From NCBI GenBank assembly GCA_021396245.1, contig WNYE01000164.1, positions 1-28,346 of the forward strand: DNA of 28,346 nt. Reading direction: 5' to 3'. The stretch is from Sporothrix humicola. Taxonomy: Eukaryota; Ascomycota; Sordariomycetes; Ophiostomatales; Ophiostomataceae. Position 1 is the stretch's first letter. Every line of letters starts with the position of its first letter. The notes below the pieces were generated by a model. That model had not been told where the DNA came from, did not search any database, and saw nothing but the letters and a program-made list of their open reading frames with translations. A program made the position numbers and the translations under genes. Of this stretch, positions 1 to 11,500 are shown in pieces.

Positions 1-37
1 ACCTTTTTCCACGGGTTGGGTAAAAAAAAAAAAAACC

Positions 38-79
<42 letters not shown>

Positions 80-2040
80 TCTCGGTGAGATATCGATGTT
101 GGTGAAAGCCGAGGCAGGGCAGATACTTGGCCGACCTGGGTGTCAATTTTCCGTTGTATTACTGTCTACAGGATCCAATTGCCAATTGTGGGCAATGCTA
201 ATCGAACAAGCAATCTCGAATTTCGGATCCCGAATCTCAAATATCAAATACCAAATCATGCCTGTTCATTCAGGTCCACGATGTTTTTGAGGCTCGCCGA
301 TGCATCAGGCAGTTTACAACATAGTTCCTAGGTCTAGACCCGCGAGGCGAGGTCATTTGAGTTCATGGCCTCCTCCTTTCCCTCCCCCTAGGTCCTCTTC
401 CCCTCTCTCATCCTTTCTTTGTTTGACAATGGGGACGTCAGGTGAACGTCAGTCCTTGTTGTTGACGGTGGGCATTGGGCACTGTGATGTTTCCATGTCG
501 GGCCTTTTCCCCGCACAGACGTGCACGCCGGGGAAGCTACACAATCTCTCGCGGAGGGAGTAATGTTCTTATTTTTTTATGCCCCATCCAACTTTCAAGG
601 GCTCCAGTCGAGACTCGGAAACAATTCTCTTGGCTCACAGGAAAATGGGACCTGTGGCGGGCAAAATAGCAAAAATAAGGAGAATATTGCTCGGACATTA
701 CATGGGCACGCAGGGACATTTATGATCGTGACGTGACCGTCGTGGGCCGGGATACAAAATGCAGAAAATGCAGGGGAGGTGGCGGGACAAAGCGATTCAA
801 AATGCAAAATGCAGAGGCTCGTTTCCCCGAGGAAAGGCACATCATCTCATCCACACTTTGGCCCCTTCCCCTCTCTTGCTCGAGGCTCCATAAACGCACA
901 GCAAAAACACAAATGCAGAGCACGGCCGGTGGAGATTTATTGCTCAAAGTAGCAAGTACAAGATACAAGTTGCAAAGAAAGACGTGGGCTGGACGGCTTT
1001 TCTGACGAAGACCAGGATTATTCAATAGACTGTGCATGCGGCAGTCTGCACGGGACATGGATGCATTGACGAAAACAAAAATCAAGGGTCCAACGATGTG
1101 GATGGGAAAGAGAGGAAGAGAGAAAGAGGAAATAATAGCGGTGATGGAGGGTGGATGGTAGGCCAGAACCAGAACCAAAGCAGGCCAGAAGCAGGCACCG
1201 TCTCCTCTTGATTTCTTGATATCTGCAAGAGCAGAACAGATCAACGAATAAGGTTCCACGTAAGTGCACAATGCCGCAAGGCTGTGAGTGGACGGTTTAC
1301 ACTGTAGAGTTGTCCATTCAAGCCTTGGGCTTTTTGGGTGGACGGTTCGGAGCTCGGGCTCGATGCGCTGCAATCTGCCGTCGTGCTCCGTAGCACAGAT
1401 GCGACTCTGTGATGATACCTTGCGGGGAGTTTCGGTCGGGAAAGTCCCCTCATTTTGTTTTCCTTGGGACGAAAAGGTTCACCGTTCGTCAGATGACAGG
1501 GCGGCATAACGAGCAAAGGTAAAAATCAAGGAAAATATCCAGAGCAACATGCGTCGTCCAAAACCGTCCAACACGTCTAACAAGGAAACAGACCTAAAAA
1601 GACGAAAAGACGTGATAGTCCAATGCACAAAGGGTGACATTGAAGGATGAAGGATGCGTGATGGTCCGCTGGGCAGTTCCGAAAGAGGAAGACCTGAAGA
1701 CAGTGAGGAGCCACCGACAAAACTAAGAGTCAAAAGGAGCCGTGCCCGCTTCAGCGGGGTCCGCTAGTTTTTCGGGCCCTCTTTCGGCTCCTTCCTTTTT
1801 TGCCCTCTTAAACTCGTCCCCTGTGTAAGCTCTCAGCAACACCCCTGTCTTTTTGCCTCCTTTCACAACAGGGGTTTCTTGATTTCTCGGCATCGCGACG
1901 GGGGTTGACGAGGGTCGACAGGGCACAACGGGGTGTCGATATCCAAAAAGAGGGCAAAAAGGGCCAAAAAAGAGTGACACCGCCTTTGAAATGGTACACC
2001 GCATAATGTCGTATCTGCAAATTTTCGCATCAACGACTCG
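1..2040. other. Gene-poor flank with poly-A runs at the edge
   Basis: Poly-A runs occupy 22-35 and 42-77. The longest open frame (720-1373, minus, 217 codons) opens on TTG and has no ATG until about codon 105, and I recognise nothing in it. A 93-codon ATG frame at 1723-2004 (minus) encodes a basic, unrecognised peptide (contains MPRNQETPVVKGGKK). Short direct repeats such as AAATGCA near 758-812 are present. I see no supported gene. Confidence 0.5.
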
Positions 2041-2503
2041 GTCTATATTCTCCAGAGTTTCTTGACGAAGCAGACGGATTTTGATACTTTTTGAGTTTGT
2101 ACGTCTGATAACTCATGAAAACGTCATCTGGTGTCATGTCATAGAATCGATTTGTGTCGTTTGTTGAATTTTTACTGTTGCTTAACAAAAACTAACATTA
2201 AAATGTTTTCTACGTAATCTAAGAAAAGTTTTTTCAAAGTATTGGATGTATTTTTAATATTAAAAATAAATGTGTATTTCGAGTTGAAATAAAACTAAAT
2301 CTAAAGAAAAAAGGAACAAAGAAAAGGATTCAAAGCTGTAGGCAAAAACCAAACCAATTACAAGAGGAATAACACAATAAGTCATAACCAAAAAATCGTA
2401 CCAAAAATCGTTACAGAAAAGTAATACAAAAGAGGGTACTCAAAAATAGGATGCTAAACAAACAAAAGAATGAAACAGAAAACATATAAAAACGCATCAC
2501 GCT
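2041..2503 (-). other. AT-rich 3' flank of the giant gene
   Basis: These 460 bases follow the stop codon of the giant gene and are strongly AT-rich with many A-runs on the plus strand (T-runs in the transcript sense). They probably contain the 3' UTR and the polyadenylation region, but no single consensus signal stands out. Confidence 0.45.
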
Positions 2504-5500
2504 CTACAAAAGGAGAAGCGCTGCAACAATGGCCGGGACAAGTGCGTACATCTCGGACGACACCAGGCGACCGGCTGCGGCAGTGACAACAGTGGCAGGG
2601 CCGGTCGACGTTGATGAACCGCCGTTGCTGCCGCCGCCATTGTTGTTGCCACCGTTGTTGGAGCCGGAGCCGCCAGAGCCGCCGCCAGAGCCACCAGAGC
2701 CGCCGGAGCCGCCATTGCTACCACCACCGGAACCGCTGCCGGAACCAGAGCCGGAGCCAGAGCCGGAGCCAGAACCAGAGCCGGAGCTAGAGCCGGAGCC
2801 AGAACCAGAACCAGAACCAGAGCCACCATTGCCATTACCACTACCACTGCCACCACCGTTGTTGTTACCACCACCAGAGCTGCCACCGCTCCCACCGGAG
2901 CCGCCGTGGCCATCGGAGCCACTAGAGCCACCCGAACCGCCGCCAATGCCTGAACTACCGCCGTTACCGGAACCACCTGAGCCGCCACCGCTGCTGCCAC
3001 CATTGCTACCGCCGCCATTGCCGTTGGAGCCACCACCGGAGCCACCGCTACCATTGTGACCTCCACCACCACCACCGCTGTTGCTACCTCCACCGCCGTT
3101 ACTGCCGCCACCTCCGCCGTTGGCGGGGATGGTAGTCGTGACGGGGCAGACGGTCGTGGTGTAGGAAATGGTCTCAGTGGTCGTGACGCCCTTGGTGCAC
3201 TGGCCGTTCTTGTGCGGGCACGATGTGACCACGTAGCAGGTTGTCGTGTAGATGGCGGACGTGGTTGTGTAGGTTGTGGTGATGACGTCGGTGGAGCAGG
3301 GCGTTGTCTTGGTGACGGTTGTGCGGATGGTCGACATGGTCGTGCTGGTGCACGGCGTGGTCGGGCCGGTTGGACGGGTAGGACCGGTCGGACCAGTCGG
3401 ACCAGTTGACGGACCAGTCGATGAACCAGTAGAGTGATCGGTCGGGCTTGACGAAGGGCCGGTAGGACCAGTAGAGGGACCCGTGGAATGACCCGTCGGA
3501 CCCGTGGATGGACCTGTCGGGCTGCTTGACGGGCCAGTAGAAGGCCCTGTAGGGCTGGACGACGGACCAGTAGGACCTGTCGACGGGCCGGTAGGACTGG
3601 AAGAAAGACCAGTGGACGGACCCGTAGGGCTGCTTGACGGGCCGGTCGAGTGACCGGTTGACGACTCAGTTGACACAGTTGAGGCAGTCGAACATGTGCT
3701 GCAGTGCGGTGTGGAGCTCGGCGTGGAGCGGGAGTTGGTTGAGCCAGTTGAGCCAGTTGAGCCAGTTGAGCACGTACTGCAGTGGGACGTGGAGTGTGTA
3801 CACGGTGTCGTAGTGCTAGGCGTCGAGTGAGAGTTGGTCGAGCCAGTTGAGCCGGTCGAGCCGGTCGAGCCAGTTGAGCCGGTCGAGCCGGTCGAGCCAG
3901 TGGGCGTCGAGTGTGTACACGGCGTTGTGCTGCTGGGTGTTGAGTGAACCGACGAGGGAGACACGGAAGACGGCACAGACGAGCTGCCCGATGTACTGAC
4001 AGAGCAGGTAGAGCAAGGCGTCGAGTGAGGACTGCTGCTTGGCGATGTGCTTGTCGAGCAGGGGGTGGTGGAGCTAGGTGTGCTGCTCGGTGTCGAGTTG
4101 GGCGTCGAGTTGGACGAGCCGCTAGGAGAAGTGCTTGTCGAGCACGGCGTTGTGGAGCTGGGCGTGCTGCTTGGCGTGCTGTTCGGTGTGGAAGGAACGC
4201 TGCTCGGCGTCGAGTACGGCAACGAGCTCACATGGCTGCTGACCGAAGAGCTGCCGGTACTAACAACAGACGACGACGACTCGGTGCAAGGCGTACTGTT
4301 GGGTGTCGAGTTAGGCGTCGAGCTGTGAGATCCACTGGGAACGCTGCTGGAAACAGAGTTGCTGGGAACAGAGCTAGGCGACGAGCTCGGGACGCTGCTT
4401 GGTGTCGAGCTCGGCGAGCTGTACGGAGTGCTGGGAATGGAGCTTGGCGAGTAGCTGGAAGAGTAGCTTGACGAAGAGACACCGCTTGGCGTGGAGCTGG
4501 GCACACTACTGGAAACGCTGCTTGGAACGCTGCTGGGCGACGAGCTTCCCGGTGAAGACACTGAAGGCGACGAAGAAATCAAGCCAGACGACGTCGAAGA
4601 AACGGGACCAACAGAGCTGCTGGTGGAAGAGTCCGTGCAAGGCGACTCGGTCGACGAGCTACCAGAAGGTGTGGAGCTTGGGGACACCGAAGAACCAGAA
4701 GGCGATGAGCTGACAAAAGCAGATGAGCTACCCGAAGGCGTTGAGCTGACGGACACTGAGCTGACAGACACTGACGAGCTAGGAGGAGACGAGCTCGGAG
4801 AGATTGACGAGCTGCCTGAGCTGACGCTGACGCTGACTGACGGAGTTGAGCTCGGCGAGACGACAGATGAGCTGCTAGAACTAGAGGAACTGACAACCGA
4901 GGAGGAACCGCTGCTGCATGGCGTCTCTGTCGAACTGGAGGACACGCCTGAAGAGCCAGAGCTACCTGAGCTGACCGAGCTGACCGAGCTCACAGAACTG
5001 AAAGAGCTCACAGAAACGCTGACAGACGAAGAGCTACCTGAAGTCGTAGAGCTGGGCACCGACGAAGGACTTGACGGGCTGGATGGCGAGGAGGTGGACG
5101 GGACAGACGAGCTGCCTGAGGGAGTGGAGCTGGGGGAGACGACGGACGAGCTACCAGAGGAGCTGACAGACGACACTGAGGGGGAGGAAGAGGGAGAGGG
5201 TGAATAAGAGGAAGATGGCGAGGATGAAGGGGAGGAGGAGATGCTGCCGCTGCTGCAGGGAGTCTCTGACGAACTAGCAGAAGAAGCAGCCGACGAAGAA
5301 CTGCCAGAGGGCGAGGAGCTTGGCGAGATGGAGGAGCTGCCTGAGGGAGTTGAGCTGGGTAGGACAGAGGAGCTGGATCCCGACGGGACGGACGAGCTAC
5401 CAGGGATGGAGGAGCTGCCAGAGGGAGTTGAGCTGACAGACGAGACCGACGGTGATGAGCTTGGCACGGAAGAACTACCAGACGGGCTGACAGATGGGCT

Positions 5501-8500
5501 TGAGCTCGGGGAGACCGCCGATGAACTTCCGGACGAGACAGAGCTTGAAGGGCCGATAGATGAGCTGCCAGAGCTGACCGACGAAGACACATCGCTGCTG
5601 CAAGGCGTCTCGGAGGTGCTGGCCGACGAGCTGACCGACGAGCCAGCCGACGACGAGCTGCCAGAAGGAGTCGAGCTGACAGACGATGAACTACCCGAAG
5701 GTGTCGAGCTCACCGAGACAGAGCTACCAGACGAGCTGACGGACGAAACAACCGACGAGGAACCGCTGGACGACGCCGAAGACGCCGAAGTTGACGGAAT
5801 GGACGAACTGCCAGAAGAACCGGAAGGCGTCGAGCTGGGAGGCACCGACGATCCACTGGAAGCCGAAGAGCTTGGCACAGAAGAGCTCCCGGAGGGCGAA
5901 GAGCTCACAGAGACGGAAGACGAGCTACGCGAAGGCGTGGAGCTTGGCGGGACGGAAGAGCCGCCTGAAGAGCTGACCGACGAGGATATGCCGCTGCTGC
6001 ACGGCGTCTCCGATGATGAGCTGCCGGAGGAGCTAGTAGAGGGGCTGGAGCTGGGCAGGCTGGACGAGCTTCTTGATGGAGTAGAGCTCGGCGAGACTGA
6101 CGAACTGCTAGACGACGAGACGGAGCGGGAAGAGATAGAGGCAGAAGAACCAGAGGAGATAGAAGAGATGGAAGAAGTGGAAGAGGAGGGGATGGAGGAA
6201 CTACCGGAAGGCGTAGAGCTTGGGTGGGAGGAAGAAACGGAAGAACCTGAAGAGACAGAAGAGACGGAGGGCATAGAACTGCGGGATATAGATGATCCCG
6301 AGGGAGTGGAGGAAACGGAAGAGAAGGACGAAACAGAAGGAGTGGAGCTCGGCGAGACGGAACTGCCAGAGGTGCTAACAGACGACGAGAGGTCGCTGCT
6401 GCAGGGAGTCTCTGACGACGAGCTTCCAGAAGGCGTGGAGCTGACCGAGGGGGAGGAACTGACAGATGACCCAGAGGTGGACGGCATGGAGGAGCTGCTG
6501 GAGCTACCCGAAGGCGTCGAGCTGGGAGGAATAGACGAGCCGCTTGACGAGATCGAGTTCGAAGGCACCGAAGAGCTGCTAGATGGGGTGGAGCTGGGTG
6601 GCACCGATGAGCTTCCGGAAGAGCTGACCGACGACTCACTGCTGCAAGGTGTCTCCGAAGAGGAGCTACCAGAGCTGACAGAAGACTGGCGGACAGAAGA
6701 TTGGTTGATGGACGAGGAGCTTCCAGAAGGCGACGAGCTAGGCGGCACAGACGAGCTACCAGAGGGTGTTGAGCTAGGCGGCACGGAGCTGCCCGATGAT
6801 CCAGAGCTTGATGGCACAGAAGAGCTGCTGCCAGAGGGTGTGGAGCTCGGGACGGAAGAGCTGCCAGACGGGGTCGAAGACACCGATGGGCTCGAGCTAG
6901 GCACCGAGGAGCTGCTAGAACTGCCAGAAGGCGTCGAACTGGGGGAGACGGAAGACCCAGACGGGCTGGAGCTTGGCACCGAAGAGACCGACGAAGACGA
7001 AATGTCGCTGCTGCATGGTGTTTCCGAGGAGGAGCTCGAAGGAACAGAGCTGCTAGATCCGGAAGGAGTAGAGCTGACGGACACTGACACTGAAGAACTG
7101 CCTGACGGCGACGAGCTGTGAGACACTGAACTGCCAGACGGGCTGCTGCTCGACACTGAAGAGCTACCGCTAGGCACTGAAGAGCTACCCGATGGAGTAG
7201 AGCTCGGCGGTACAGAAGAGACAGAAGCCGAGCTTCCGCTCGGCACGGAGGAGCTGCCCGACGAAATCTCCGAGGACGAGATATCGCTGCTGCAAGGAGT
7301 CTCAGAAGACGACTCGCTAGCTGACGAGCTGCCGCTTGTAGACGACGACACCGAGATTGTCACTGGCTTGATCGAGCTGTAGGAGGAACTGGCCGATGGG
7401 CTCGAGCTCGGTGACACGGACGATCCAGAGGACACGGATGAGCTACCAGACGACACTGGCGTCGAGCTGGGCAGGCTGGGCGAGCTGGACGGCACAGACG
7501 AGCTGACGGACGAGCTTCCCGACGGAGTCGAGCTGGCCGACACTGACGGGACCGACGACGGTGACGAGACTGACGAGACTGATGAAGATGACGAGCTCAC
7601 AGACACGGTAGAAGATGAGCCAGAGAGCGTTGAGCTAGGCAGGGATGATGAGCCAGACGGCGAGGGAGACGAGCTCGACGACACCGTAGAGCTTCCCGAT
7701 GAAATCTCAGACGACGAAATGTCACTGCTGCAAGGAGTCTCAGACGAAGAGCTGCCGCTGACAGACGACTCGCTGCTGGCAGAGGAACCGCTGCTAACAG
7801 ACGAGCTGACAGACGAGGCAGAAGAGCCAGATGGCGACGAAACTGACGAGACCGAGGAGCTACCCGATGACGATGCTGACGAGACCACGGACGAAGATCC
7901 GGAGCTAGGCGACACTGACGATCTTGAAGTAGTGGAGCTTGGGCTGACAGATGAGCCTGGCGGTGACGAGCTTGACGAGACTGACGAGCCAGAGGGCGTG
8001 GGGCTAACTGACACGGAAGATCCAGAGGATGTCGAGCTGGGGGAGACCGATGAGCCTGAGGGAGTTGAGCTAACCGATGACCCTGAAGGAATCGAGCTGG
8101 AGGAGATCTCTGACGAGGAGATGTCACTGCTGCATGGCGTCTCAGAAGAAGATGAGCCAGAAGGAGTCGAGCTCGGCGAGACGGAAGACCCAGAGGGCGT
8201 GGAGCTAACTGAGACTGATGAACCAGAAGGTGAAGAGCTGGGTGACACTGAAGACCCAGAGGAAACAGATGGCGACGAACTAGGCGAGACAGACGAGCCA
8301 GAGGGTGTCGAGCTTGGGGGAACTGATGATCCGGATGAAGCGGACACCGACGAGACAGAAGAAACTGACGAGCCGGATGGTGTCGAGCTGGGCGAGGTTG
8401 ACGAGGAGCCAGAAGACGCCGAGCTAGATGGAACAGACGAGATCTCAGACGACGAGACATTGCTGCTGCAGGGCGTCTCGGAAGACGAAACGCCCGACGA

Positions 8501-11500
8501 GCTACCGCTTGACGACACTGACACCGACGACGACGGCGACACAGAGCTGCTTCCCGATGGCGAGCTCACGGATGAAGAGACTGATACCGAAGGACCGACT
8601 GACGAGCTGACTGAAGAAGAGCCAGAAGGCACCGAGGACGAACCAGACGATGCCGACGAGATACTCGAGGAACTGCCAGAGGTGCTGACCGAGGAGCCCG
8701 ACGAAGAGCTACCCGACGGGCTGACAGAGGACGACGAGCCAGATGGGGCTGAGCTAGCGGAGACGGAGCTGGGTGAGCTTGAAGAGCCAGAAGGTGTCGA
8801 GCTATATCCAGAAGGAGTGGAGTTAAGCGAGGCTGACGATCCTGAGGATTCAGAGACAGACGACGATATTTCTGACGAGATGTCGCTGCTGCAAGGAGTC
8901 TCGGAGGACTCAGAGGACGAGCTGCCGCTCGCAGATGACGACGGCAGTGAGCTGGATGGCGGTGAGCTGATGGGAGGCGAGCTGACCGAAGATGAACCAG
9001 ACGAGACAGAGACTGACGAGCTGGCCACCGAGGATGAGCCGGATGGTGTCGAGCTGGGAAGGCTCGATGAGCTGGAAGCCGATGTACTCGGTGCGATCGA
9101 GCTGCTGATCGATGGCGAGATGATCGATGAAGAGGCAGACGAGGCAGACGAGGCAGAAGAGCTAGGCGCTGAGCTGGCAGAGGATCCGCTGGGCGAGGAT
9201 GAGCCAGAAGGCGACGAGCTCGGTGACACTGAGCTAGGCGAGACTGGCGAGCTCAAGCTGATCGAAGACGAAATGTCGCTGCTGCAGGGTTCCTCGGAGG
9301 AAGAGCTGCCAGACGGCACTGAAAACGACGGCGAGACTGAGCTGCTGCCAGACGGGCTGCTGATTGACGGAGAGCTCACGGAAGACGGGCTGACCGAGGA
9401 AGAGGCGGACGATCCAGACGAAACAGAAGAGCCAGATGACGCGGAAGACTCAGAAGAGGCCGAAGAGACGGATGACACCGAGGATCCGGACGAGGCCGAT
9501 GAACCAGACGAGCTAGCCGACGATCCAACGGAGGAAGACGAGACCGATGGCGACGAGCTAGGAGACACCGACGATCCCGATGATCCCGACGGGGACGGGA
9601 TTGAGCTCGAGTCGGATGAGCCAGACGGCGTTGAGCTGGGAGAAACCGGCGGGCTCACTGAAGGTGACGAGCTAGGTGAGACCGACGAGCCAGACGAAAT
9701 CTCCGACGACGAGCTGTCGCTGCTGCAAGGCTCTTCAGACGAGGAGCTGGCAGACGACTGAGAGCTGATCGACGACGATCCTGACGAGATCGAGTTCGAC
9801 GGCAGAGACGAGCTACCGGACGAGACGACTGACGAGGACGAAGACGATCCAGAGGGAGTCGAGCTCGGCAGCACAGGAGACGAGCTAGCAGGCGAGGCCA
9901 ACGAAGAGGAAACCGATACTGACGACGAGCCAGACGGTGTCGAGCTGGGCGAGATGTAGGAGCTCGTAAAGGACAGAACCGAGGACGAGAACCCAGATGA
10001 CACGGAGCTCGAGGACACTGACACCGACGATCTCGAGGAGATGACCGACGACGAGCTCGGGAAGACTGACGAGCGGGAAGAACGTCTAGAAGAGATAATT
10101 GAGGAGGACGAGCCCGAAGACAAAGAGCTCCAAGACTCTGACGAGCTGCCAGACGAGATGTCACTGCTGCACGGCTCCTCGGAAGACGAGCTGAGGGACA
10201 CCGACGAGTAGGAGCTGTATGACGATGGTCTGCTCGAGAATCTGCCAGAGTAGGAAGAGCTGAACGAGGAACTGATCGAAGAGCTGACAGATGAAATGCT
10301 AATCGACGAGCTACGCGAGGACCGGATCACCGAAGTTGAGAATCCAGAAGGAACTGAAGTCGAAGGGATCGAGAAGCTCGACGACACGCTAACCGAAGAC
10401 GGGAAGGAAGGCGAGACAGACGACGAAGAGACTCTTGAGGGAGACGAGCTGGGCACAGATGACGGAGAGATGGAGGATGAACCACTGAATGAGCTCCGCG
10501 AACGAATTGTTGATGTCGAAAAGCCAGACGGGGTTGAGCTCAGGCTAAAGGAGAAGCTCGACGGGAGAGAGCTCGGAGGAACAGAAGAGATGACAGACGA
10601 CGAGATGTCGCTGCTGCATGGCGTCTCTTCTGAAGAGGAGCTGCCAGAGCTCTCACTGGCTGAGGACGAAGAAGGCGTCGGGCTCACAGACGGGCTCGAG
10701 ACAGATGGCGTCGAGCTAACCGATGGTGTCGAGCTGAGGGAGGGTGTTGAACTAACGGAGAGTGAAGAACTGCCAGAGGGCAACGAGCTACTGCCAGAAG
10801 GAGTTGAACTGACTGACGCTGAAGAACTGGCAGAAGCTGAAGAGCTGCCGGAGGGAGTCGAGCTGACCGAAGATGGGGAGCTCACGGAAGAAATTGAGCC
10901 AGAAGGAATAGAGCTCACGGAAGGTGACGAGACAGGGGGTGTCGAGCTCGCCGATGGTGAGAGGTTTGAGCTCTCAGAGGACGAGATGTCACTGCTGCAA
11001 GGCTCCTCCGAAGACGAGCTTCCAGAAGATGAGGCCGAGGGTGAGCTCACAGGAGGAGAGCTGACCGATGGCGAGCTGGCGGAAGGAGAGCTGGGAGAGT
11101 TGGTTGAGCCCGAGCTTGAAGGAGAGCTGGCGGACGAAGAGCTGCCAGAAGGCGAGCTCACCGATGGTGAACTCAAAGAAGGGGAGCTGACCGAAGGAGA
11201 GCTGATTGACGGAGAGCTAACTGACGGGGACGAAGATACTCCGGAAATCGACGAGCTACCTGACGGCGTAGAGCTGACAGACTCGCTCGAGCTGATTTCC
11301 GAAGAAGAAATATCGCTGCTGTAGGGCGCCTCCGACGAAGAGCTCTCCGAGGGAACAGAGGACGAAGAGCCCGATGAACCCGAATGTGAACTGAGAGACG
11401 AGCCCGACGGAGAGCTCGATGGAGGCGAGCTGATCGGGGGCGAGTTGACAGACGAACTTACCGAGGGTGAACTCACCGAAGGGGTGCTCGAGGGGAGACT

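Noticed and set aside
1723..2004. 93-codon ATG frame (minus)
   Set aside because: No recognisable domain, Pro- and Lys-rich composition, no supporting splice or context signal.
2497..3111. 204-codon minus-strand Val/Ala-rich frame
   Set aside because: Out-of-frame shadow of the Gly-rich linker (GGN repeats read in another frame).
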